Assembly: GCA_021464415.1 (NCBI GenBank)
Contig: CM038471.1
Coordinates: forward strand, 14,064,073 to 14,128,072
Direction of reading: 5' to 3'
DNA from: Lonicera japonica
Lineage: Eukaryota > Streptophyta > Magnoliopsida > Dipsacales > Caprifoliaceae
Length of the DNA: 64,000 nucleotides
In this document: positions 56,101 through 64,000 of the stretch, piece after piece
Layout: the number at the start of each line of letters is the position of its first letter
Position numbering within the stretch: position 1 is the first letter of the stretch
Made by a program: the position numbers and the translations under genes
Notes under the pieces: generated by a model
The model's input: the letters and a program-made list of their open reading frames with translations, nothing else
Told to the model about the DNA's origin: nothing
Database searches by the model: none

Positions 56101-56258
56101 TCCCACAAAATTAATATACCTAATATGACATGTTATAGGTATTGGTTCAAATACGAGAGGCTCGGGACCCAATGTTCATGATCTGATGGTGATAAAGCCT
56201 TAACCGGGCTGAATGGAAGGATTAATTCGCAATTGGAAATACGGGGTGTTATAGATAT
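53120..56258 (-). mobile_element. Solo LTR (53125-56253) with perfect GATAT duplication
   Basis: LTR starts TGTGATGCTCTGAATCCC and ends GGGGTGTTATA (a CA to TA change at the tip). GATAT at 53120-53124 and 56254-56258. Minus-strand landmarks are shared with the other LTRs (CGGGCTCAGTGGGAACTATA at about 53578). Its middle (54365-54600) holds an array of CCCCCAAGGCTGGG and TATGCCGCT units. No internal region attached. The ORF-like stretches within it are not genes. Confidence 0.88.
54365..54600. repeat. Imperfect minisatellite within the solo LTR
   Basis: Four or so degenerate units containing GTATGCCGC or GTATGCAGC, a CCCC or GGG run and a CACGGACC-like phrase. A single unit occurs at about 44300 and two or three at about 51330-51430 in the LTRs of the 9.2-kb element (opposite strand). 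Confidence 0.65.
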
Positions 56259-56600
56259 ACGATTACATCAATAAACACACGAATCCTTGATTATAATTAC
56301 ACGCATATCCTACTTAGAGATCGAAAGGGCGAATTGGGTGCTTAACACCTTCCCGATTCGTAACTTAATCCTTGAACCTTTGAATTAACTAGTTTCGCAT
56401 TAATTGTGTTTAAGAGGTTGTTCAATCCATAAATGTTCCTCTTTCACACAGACTTTTGTTTGTTTAGTAAAACAACTAGCGACTCTGATTTTCTTTGCAA
56501 ACCATCACATTTTCTTTATAACAAAACGAATCGGGAAATCAGAGGAATCGTGGCCCACGGGAGCCAGCGTTGAAAGTGCAGGTTCTCACACATAGCAATA
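56259..56600 (+). mobile_element. Ogre/Tat-like LTR, third part (3' end)
   Basis: Contains GGGCGAATTGGGTGCTTAAC followed by ACCTTCCCGATTCGTAACTT, then CTAGCGACTCTG. This order is characteristic of the end of Ogre-type LTRs and leader in eudicots. The expected primer site is not intact. Boundary at about 56600 is approximate. Confidence 0.6.
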
Positions 56601-57512
56601 TCTAATATCATGAAAATCTAAACTAAGTCCTAAATGCCTATTCAATTCGACTACCCCTAAGATTATCCTAATGATGTTTAGGGATAACTGGCCGATGTGA
56701 AGTCTGGTCTTATATAAGAAGTCTGCCAGCAAAGGATCAAATAGTATTTTCAACCTTGCTTGTATAAAAAAGGATGTGTAGATGGGGTAAGTCCTAGCCG
56801 GTACAATAATCTTCTAAAAGGGATCTTCATCATCCTTACACTGCCTCCAAGTAATCCCATAAAAAAGAATGTGTTTACGGTGGAATTATTGACCCCTATT
56901 ATTTGACTTAAGAGCATATCTACTCATTATTGAGTTTTGGGATTAGGGTTTCAGTTTTATAATCAAAGGCAAAAAGGAAAATAGAGGAGCAAAAAAAGAA
57001 AAGAATAAGCCTAGGAAATGAGGACTTATAAGTAAACAAGGGTTTCATGGTAAGATCAGGGAAGCGAGAATGTGAGCAAGCTGCAGGAAATGGGATTGTA
57101 AACTTGAACATTTGTTCTTGGAGAAGTCTTAGGAAGAAGCTCTGGAGAGATGGATGAGTCAGAAAGCGAAGAAGACAAAGATGAAGCAAACGGGAGGTTT
57201 ATATAGAATGGAAGGGGGCCGTTCTCTCTCTATCCTGTATATCTCCCATCAAAAGGTGTGATTTCTCTTGAAAATCATCACAATATGATGGGTAATTAAT
57301 GCAACAAAAAGCAGTTGCCTTTTTAAATTTTGCACGACTCACCAGTTATAATCCCACACGTGTATAGGTCTATGCCATATGTATTAAGACTTTCCTCGAG
57401 AAGATGTATATTCAACACTTAGAAAAAATTTCTTTTTATTAATAGAGATCAATATTCATCGAAGAACATATAAGCCCGACTCAACAGCTGAGCTCATATG
57501 CTTGGGGGCAAT
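56601..57512 (+). mobile_element. Internal region of a second non-autonomous LTR element
   Basis: Ends in CTTGGGGGCAAT, a polypurine-like site just before the LTR start at 57513, like GATAGGGGGCAAT before 26804. No gag or pol motif. It contains an antisense TATA and reading frame (56920-57200). Confidence 0.5.
56920..57189 (-). CDS. Unrecognised antisense reading frame with upstream TATA
   Basis: 89 codons from ATG at 57189, rich in Phe and Leu, with a probable hydrophobic stretch (LILFFFCSSIFLFAFDY). About 10 bp upstream on the minus strand is TATATAAACC (about 57197-57206), so the ATG is too close to a TATA to be its normal product; a later ATG may be used, or the frame may be incidental. 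The setting (antisense, close to the 3' LTR) mirrors the LBD gene in the related element. No homology recognised. Confidence 0.25.
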   Translation of the reverse strand: MLHLCLLRFLTHPSLQSFFLRLLQEQMFKFTIPFPAACSHSRFPDLTMKPLFTYKSSFPRLILFFFCSSIFLFAFDYKTETLIPKLNNE

Positions 57513-58290
57513 TGAAAGAGCCTAAATATTCAGGAGTAATTATTGGGCTGAGATTGTTGGGCCTATTGTCGAATTGGTCTGGCCTCATACACTAACAGAA
57601 AGTCCAAGTCTAATCACAAAACATTCTAGGAATGGAACGCCGATGAAGAAATCTTATTGCCAAGATGTATTAAGGCGACATTATTATGTTTTGGGCAACA
57701 CAGCCAAGATGATGTCATTATGTGCCGATGTGGTCATGAAGATGTCGATGAGGTCATATTGACAAGACCAACAAACAAAATCAGATCATTTCAACTCATA
57801 TGGTTTCTAAAGTATCATGGTTTCACTATTTGGCTGAGATGGTCATCTTCACCAATGAGGATATGTTACCTTTATTAGCCAAAATGGATATACAACTATG
57901 CCAAGATGGTCATCATAACCGATGAGATGAGGACAACTATAATGTGTAAAGTTAGTTAGTTATGCATAAGGATTGTTCCACCTGTAAAATGTTGAAGTGG
58001 TGCTTAAGTTTTGACCTTTATAGTATTTTTATTGTTTAGCCTAACTAAGTATTGTAACCCTAATTATATACATATAAATAAAAATGGGAAGGCTTATTAA
58101 AAAGAGTCCTAAATTTGACACAATGGTTAATAGAGAGAGATAGCTAGTAGCTTGTATCTTCCCCAATTATTATCAAGTTAATACAAAATACACAAACTCA
58201 AAAAGGAGGATGTACTGCCAAAATGATGTGAAAATTCCTAGAGAAATCTACCGATAAGCAAAAATATGGTGTCCGCCATCTTTTTAATCT
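57513..58290 (+). mobile_element. LTR related to that of the LBD-carrying element
   Basis: Starts TGAAAGAGCC after a polypurine tract. It ends in blocks shared with 21661-22522 in the same order: TATAAATA (about 58073), AGAGAGAGATAGCTAGTAGC then TTGTAT, AATACAAAATACACAAACTC, AAAAGGAGGATGTACTGCC. The distal end is diverged or lost, so the right boundary is approximate. Confidence 0.6.
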
Positions 58291-58771
58291 TTTCTTAAAT
58301 TGAATTTGCTAGGAACTCCTCATTATGGGTTAGTCCAAAATTTTGGTCCCCCACAAAATTAATACTTTTTGAAAATGTGAAAAAGTCAAAATGAAAAATT
58401 TAAATTTAAGACAAAAGAATATATATATATATATATATATATTTGTCTTACTTTAACTCATAATACACTCGACATATAAATTATGTGATGAAATTTGATA
58501 AATGGTTAACTCGCATGTACATGCGTGGGTACCACTATAAATAGTGTCTATTAGCAGGGACGAACACTACACCATTTCGCCCAATTAGTAACATATGAAT
58601 TTTTGTGTTTTTAACGTACAAAGTCTATTACAAAGGTGTAACATGATTAGTCCGTTATTGAGAGAAATCATCCGTTACCGATACAAACTAATATCATTTT
58701 CCCTTTATTTTAATAGATAAAGGGCCGAATATTTTTTTAGTAAAGGATAATCCGTTACTAATTTGTTACTT
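58291..58771. other. Intergenic with AT microsatellite
   Basis: A TA dinucleotide run lies at 58420-58442. CACTACACCATTTCGCCC at about 58566 resembles the start of a CACTA-type element, without a matching end. No gene seen. Confidence 0.4.
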
Positions 58772-59377
58772 ATTAGAGCATCTCCATCGAGTAGGGTAAA
58801 CCCATAAATTATCATACCCTTCTTCACAGTATAGAAATTTAGATGGAAAAAATTTGGCTTATAGGGTAGAGACAGACTAAATTTACTATTTTTTTAAATT
58901 TTACCTTATACGAGTATGGGTCACTCGTATGAGTAATACGAGTGTGATAGAGCCATATCAAATATCCAAAAAACCCATACGAATCTGGCTCACTCGTATA
59001 AGAATTTCACCCCTTTTTTTAAGAAAAAAAACACCCCATACAGGGTGACAACCTCGTATGACTTTTTCTCAATTTTTTTTTAACTCATATGAGAGTGACA
59101 AAACTTACAAAAAAAAATTAAAATTCAAAACAAGCCATACGAGAGTAGCAATCTCATATGGTTAATTTTTTTTTTTTTTTTATAACTTTGTATGATTTAA
59201 AAAATAAAAATAAAAATAAAAATAAAAATATCTATACGAATGTGAGATGCCTATATAACTAAATTTTTTTACTCTTTAAAATGTACCCAGGCTTTAAAAT
59301 TTAATAAACAATTGATAAATTTGGCCCTACCCAATGTACGTGCATGCTTTTCCTACACAATGTACGTGGATGCTCTT
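58772..59377. mobile_element. Possible MITE with AGAGCATC ends
   Basis: Left AGAGCATCTCCATCGAG and right GGATGCTCTTA are short inverted ends of a type common in plant hAT or Mutator-like MITEs. Inside are repeated ACTCGTATG/CATACGAG words in both orientations. No clear target duplication. Confidence 0.4.
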
Positions 59378-59403
59378 AGTTCCGCTTATTTTTGTTGAAA
59401 ACA

Positions 59404-59817
59404 AAATCCAAAACTTTCACATTAAGAAGCCCCAAAATTTTTCACACCTACTCTCACATCCCGCTCACACTGAGAACGCCCAGAATCTCATTCATCCCGC
59501 TCAGACTTCATCCTCCACAGGACCACAACTCGCCAGTGATCTGCATATTCTCTCGTGCCCTAATTTTCTCTCTCGGATCTCCACCCTCACTCAGCCCCTC
59601 CATCAAATCTCTATCTTGTAGCTCCTCTCCTCCAAATCGCCACCCACGCTCAGCCCTAGCCTCTCCACCATATCTCAAACTCTCTTTAGATCTTGATCAA
59701 ATACTCCTCCTCCCTAAATCGATTACTCACCTATCTCTGCTCATCCACCGCAAATCAGTCCACCGCCACCGTCACCACGTATCTCACTATCTGAGGGTTT
59801 TGGCGCAATATTGTTCA
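59404..59817 (+). other. Possible 5' leader exon of a host gene
   Basis: About 400 bp of CT-rich, comparatively GC-rich sequence ends in a consensus donor (TTCAG/GTAAGC at 59817/59818) after CTGAGGGTTTTGG. This is typical of a first non-coding exon of a plant gene. The overlapping 157-codon frame (59392-59865) runs past the donor and has simple Ser/Pro/His/Leu composition, so I do not call it protein-coding. No downstream exon was identified before 64000. Confidence 0.35.
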
Positions 59818-61954
59818 GGTAAGCTCTGTGTCCTCCTTCTACCTTGTGTAGTTCATTTAATATGAATGAGCTTCATACAAGTCTTTCTCTGACTTTGGGT
59901 TTTGGTTCATAGAACACAAATCTCTCTGGTGCTCATTTAACTCTCTGCTTAGAGTAAGTACAGAGGTCTCAAAATACAGTTCGGTAAGCATTTTTTTTGA
60001 TTATAGATGCATATTTCTTTTCAAATCTGTTGGATTTGCATTCACGTCACTAATGCCCTCCTTGTTTAGTTCAAATGATTTTAGTAGTTTTCTATTATCT
60101 CAACTTTTAGATTTCACGTAGAGACAACGGAGCCAGTTGAATGGTTCTACATATGTTGCCTTAACTGAATAGGTTCCACAAACATGAGTGTATAATTATT
60201 TATAAGCATTCAATTTGAATAGTTTTGGAGATGGAAAGGCTCTACAAATTTATATGTGATTAGTTTGGTTAGTCACGAATTTGATCTCGCTTATTAGTGG
60301 GCATGCTCTATCTAGCAAATTTATATGGATTCTTTCTGCGTCTAGCTATATTTATTAAAACAGGACCAACACATAACAAGCTTAAGTCATAGCAGAAAAA
60401 AAGAGCATACTTAATTAGTATTGGGTAGTTCTAGCCGTTACTAGATTACGGAAAATTGAAACCAAAAAAAGACACAGTAATGGTATTGGGTAGTTCTTTG
60501 TGCATCTAGCTGTTCTTGATTTCGAAATCAAGTGATGCTCAAGGGGGGGCATGGTCCCTCCAAAACCTTGACGCCTCTTATGCATGGTATTTTAGTTATT
60601 AATTTAATTATCCATAATGGTCCCCTTCATTTTTGATAATTTATGTGAAGCTATCTTTTAAGGATTTAAAATATAAGCCAAGTCAAGTAAATTATAAAAT
60701 TATGTCTTTCCCTCCATCTTAAATATAGAGTTCTCTTATAATTTTTATCTTTTTTAAAGACACAATAATTTCAATTCAAGTAATGTGGTTGAGAATATAA
60801 CTCATTATTATTAATGAGTACTAGTCCATAACGATCAAAGTCGAATCGTGAGCCTATTAGTGAAGCAAATTCAATGAAGCAACAACTGGTACCATAGAGA
60901 AGCGGCCATAAACTAGAGAGTCTTGACCAATTTGAAAGATCATTTAATGTAGTTGAAATAACTGAATTTTGGGTTGTTTGATCAAGTAAGGGAAACTCAA
61001 TGGAATTCATAACTGTGTCAATCTTATTTTATTCTCAAAATAAAATAAAATAATAAGACACTTAATTTAAGATGAGAGAATATGCAATGCATTTCTTAAT
61101 AGTTATATAATTATTTAGCTAATTCCCTAATTGTGAAAATGACTTGTGCAATATTTTATGTTCGTAGACTTTGATACTTTTTGTTATTGGATGGCATCAT
61201 GTTTCATACATCAACAAACAAATTATTCAAGTCGATCTAATTTTTAATACCTTGGAGGTTAGGAAAAAAGTTTACTTTTGTGTTTGTTTAATATTGACTA
61301 CTAACAAAGAGACCAAAAGGAGTTGATCCTTGGCACCTCCCAGATTTATTCTTGGTTTCGTCCCTATTGTATATAATGATAGTTTTGCACAAGGAATGTC
61401 CTTTTAATACTCATTTTAACGAGTGCATTGATGCATATAATTTTTTTAAAAAGTTATCTTTTTCAGATGTGAATTAAATGTAGCAAATGTTTCATGGGGT
61501 AGAACAAGTTCATTTGCATACAATTTCTAACGGTTTATGACCGTTCGAAATACTCCATTAATCATGGTTTGACCGTTAGAAACTCAGTTGCTAATATTTC
61601 TCACGGGCTATTTCCCATGGGATAATTTTCCTAACGGAATAAAATTTTGGCCCGGTAATCATTTCAATATAGATGGTACCACAAGGTTTTTTGAGAATTG
61701 GCCACTACTTGAAAATATTAATAAAATAATGACATTATTAATTTGAGACGAAGGGTGAAAAATATATTCACTTTAAAACAAAAAGATACATATTTTTTAC
61801 AAAATGTCATTCAAAAAGTCATGACTATATATAACAATCAGTTGTCTCTTGCATCTCAGTAAGTTTCCCTCCTATAATAAATTTTTGGATCCGCGCGCCA
61901 CTGTTTCTGTTATCCACTCAAACACACCAAATACTGAAAATTTCTATTATTTTA
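59818..61954. other. Intron or intergenic, no gene seen
   Basis: AT-rich, no open frame with recognisable features. A GGTCATAAACCGTTAGAAA-type inverted motif occurs around 61530-61590. Could be the first intron following 59817. Confidence 0.35.
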
Positions 61955-62219
61955 GGTGGGGGCTAATTACATACACCAAAACATTCTATAACACTTCAAC
62001 ATTGGCTCGGCCATATAGGGCCGAGGTAATGTGCAAATACTCGGTCCTATAGCACTGAGTATGTGCACATTACCTCGGTTCTATAGGGCCAAGCCAGTGT
62101 ATTTTTTTCTTGTTCTCAACAATAGCTCGGTCATATAATGTGCACATACTCGGTGCAATATGACCGAGTAAATGAGATGGAGTGTTACCGAGTAAAGTGG
62201 TGTGTAATTAGCGCCCACC
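61955..62219. mobile_element. hAT-type MITE with perfect 8-bp duplication TTATTTTA
   Basis: Starts GGTGGGGGCTAATTACATAC and ends with its inverted copy (GTGTGTAATTAGCGCCCACC), about 24 bp with few mismatches. TTATTTTA is at 61947-61954 and 62220-62227. The core carries several ACTCGGT/ACCGAGT and GGCCGAG words in inverted order, making a strong hairpin (62004-62095). 265 bp, non-coding. Confidence 0.82.
62004..62095. other. 32-bp-arm hairpin in the MITE
   Basis: Arms 62004-62035 and 62064-62095 pair at 28 of 32 positions plus two G-U wobbles, with a 28-base loop that has its own small inverted repeat. If transcribed this would resemble a small-RNA precursor. Only structure is seen; expression is unknown. 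Confidence 0.6.
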
Positions 62220-62402
62220 TTATTTTACTACACCAACTTTTAAGATCACACTAAGCTAATCTTGGAAATATACGAACAAGGAATCTGGACTAAAAATAAT
62301 CTCCATGTTGCTAATTAATGGATTAGTAAATGATTTGCCTTCAAGTGAATCGTTTGTTGACTATTTTTTTTTTGGAGAGGACAGTCAATTGACTTTCATA
62401 TT

Positions 62403-62533
62403 GCATATATAAGAAAATAAAAAAGAAAAAGAAAAATATACATACATATTTGTTCCTAAACTAGTATTCACTTTGCTCTGTTATGGTGAACTGAAGATAG
62501 AGAGCTTCTGTACGCAGCAATTGGAAATTTAAG
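62403..62533 (+). promoter_or_regulatory. Possible promoter and leader exon near the right end
   Basis: A TATA-like GCATATATAAG (about 62403-62413) is followed about 30-130 bp later by a non-AT-rich segment ending TTTAAG/GTACCA, a possible splice donor at 62533. No coding frame follows within the window. Speculative. Confidence 0.25.
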
Positions 62534-64000
62534 GTACCATTTTTTACTTTCCTATTTTCCTACTTTTTTGTTTTAGCTTGGGTTTTGTCTATATATGTTA
62601 CTTTCTCGAGAAGGTTGTCTATTTTACTGATTTCATTAGTTTGGTTCTGTTCTATATACCTTGCATGTAATCATGTTATTAGTCAGTATAATTTTTGAGA
62701 TATTATTTGAACGATTTAGTTATTTAATCTGGTCTATGTATCATTATCTTATTCTACGATTTTTTAGTAAGTAGTAGCTTTCTCCAACTTTACGAATCTT
62801 TTACAATTCTCCCTATATAACTGAATTTGGAAATGTTGGAGGTCTTAATATATATGGTTTTGTTCTTCTTTAAAGTAGGATGGAAATTCAGGTGCTTTCG
62901 CTCTTGCTAACATTGTGGTCTCTGTTTCTTTATTTTTGATATAGTTGTTTCGTTAGGAGACTCTCCTCCCTGATTGGAAGAGACTCTAAACTTTGATATT
63001 CCAATGATGCTTAATTTCACTAAAAGCAACTAAAAAAGTTAAGTGAAATTTAGGGTGTGGGCCGGGGGGGAGTGAACTTAAGTTTATTATTGTTGGGAAT
63101 AGTTGTCTCTATTGGATAATTTCACATTCGAAGAAGTTGATCAATTTTCAACATGGATTAATAAGAGGGATTGGTCTATTGATTAGTACCGACTACCGAG
63201 ATCTTTTGAGATAAAACCCCACAATTATGGCCTCAAAATAGTTAAGTTGGGGACAATACCTGTACAAGCACGGATAACTAACTACTAATCTTGGGGACTA
63301 GCTAACAACATCCACTATGATCAAAAGGGTTTAAGAAAGACAGTTCTCAATACTAAATCATTAAACCTGAATCACACAAGGGATGCAATTTTTCTGTTTC
63401 TACTCCGATCATAATTCCCAGTCAAATCACACGAACGATTATTTTCACAGTGCCTCTCATGCCTTGGTCTACACCGAAGGTCAACCACTTGCGATTTGAT
63501 GATAACTCTTGGTTTTGTTGTGAAACGAGAGCAATTGACTTAGCCCCGAATAACAATTATACCCCGAGAAACTCCTTTCGGTACTTCCCACAAACACTTA
63601 GGTGATGTTTGGTTGATGTTTTGAGTTGCGTTTTTAAAATATGGTGTTTGGTAGAATTTGGAAGTATGTTGAAAAGTGAATTTGGTAGAAGTTGAACATT
63701 TGAATTTAAACCTAGGAAAAATGACATATTTGTCAGGTTCTTATCTGCATCCACTGAAAATTACTCCTTAGGATTCCTAGGAAAATAATATAACAAATGG
63801 AGATCTATAAAATATTATTTGGATTGATGCGTGAAAAAAGTCATTTGTCCCCACTTGAAATATAAGTTTGTTAGTGGGGTCTTGGCAAAATCACCTCCAA
63901 TATACAACAATCCATGAATTCTGCATTTTAATACTTAAGAATTCGAGATTTAAGAACCCTTACTGAATTTGATACAAGACAAAGGGGAAAAAGAAGAAAA
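62534..64000. other. No gene seen; possible intron
   Basis: T-rich up to about 62950, then ordinary AT-rich DNA. A GATGTTTGGTTGATGTTTTG stretch at 63604 resembles MITE termini but I found no partner. Open frames are short and uncharacteristic. Confidence 0.35.

Noticed and set aside
59392..59865. 157-codon plus-strand frame
   Set aside because: It crosses a consensus splice donor, has leader-like CT-rich composition and a low-complexity Ser/Pro/Leu/His translation.

Overview
This window looks like plant nuclear DNA, most likely a eudicot. It is AT-rich, and almost all recognisable sequence is plant-type mobile DNA: Ty3/Gypsy chromovirus LTRs, an Athila-like gag-protease relic, Ogre/Tat-like LTR pieces, Cassandra elements carrying 5S rDNA, and Stowaway, Tourist and hAT MITEs. 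I saw no tRNA gene, no rRNA array and no CRISPR. Coverage by complete host genes is close to zero. The best host-gene candidate is a first exon on the minus strand at 3858-3957, with a good start context, a plastid-targeting-like N terminus and a splice donor. Two leader-exon-like segments lie at the right end (about 59.4-59.8 kb and 62.4-62.5 kb).

Layout. 1-13.5 kb: intergenic DNA with hAT-like remnants, a Stowaway MITE (2074-2259), a Tourist-like MITE (3355-3619), a Stowaway-like MITE (4311-4727), a second Tourist-like MITE (6595-6916), and a decayed LTR (about 10.3-12.7 kb) split by an hAT-type element (11608-12314). 13.5-35.4 kb: an old minus-strand Athila-like element that encodes only gag and protease. 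It is cut open by a solo LTR (16024-19112), a 6.8-kb non-autonomous LTR element (20913-27683), a solo LTR (27913-30747) and a solo LTR (31887-35016, itself holding an hAT element). Each cut has a matching or near-matching 5-bp target duplication, and the broken gag-protease frame can be followed across the cuts. 35.4-41.6 kb: minus-strand chromovirus-like LTR material with a nested Cassandra (36775-37465) and a copia-like piece. 41.6-56.6 kb: an Ogre/Tat-like LTR split by a nearly complete 9.2-kb Tekay/Del-type chromovirus (43134-52332) and another solo LTR (53125-56253). 56.6-64 kb: the end of a second non-autonomous LTR element, MITEs and possible leader exons.

Most notable discovery. The 20913-27683 element carries, antisense to its own LTRs, an intronless gene for a LATERAL ORGAN BOUNDARIES (LBD/AS2) DNA-binding protein (23921-24748). 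The complete LOB domain is open; only two TAG codons interrupt the acidic tail. Just upstream of its start is a purine-rich tract of about 310 bp (pyrimidine-rich in the sense of the gene). The same element contains a Cassandra array of the form LTR-internal-LTR-internal-LTR. A related element at about 56.6-58.3 kb also has an antisense TATA and reading frame beside its 3' LTR, so antisense cargo may be a property of the family.

How the pieces relate. The window is a stratigraphic record. Athila-like and Ogre-like relics are the oldest layer, chromovirus LTRs and the LBD-carrying element came next, and Cassandra and hAT elements inserted into those. Four solo LTRs against one near-complete element show frequent LTR-LTR recombination. 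The 9.2-kb element keeps every catalytic motif but has 13 in-frame stops, mostly of the CGA-to-TGA and CAG-to-TAG kind expected from deamination of methylated cytosine.
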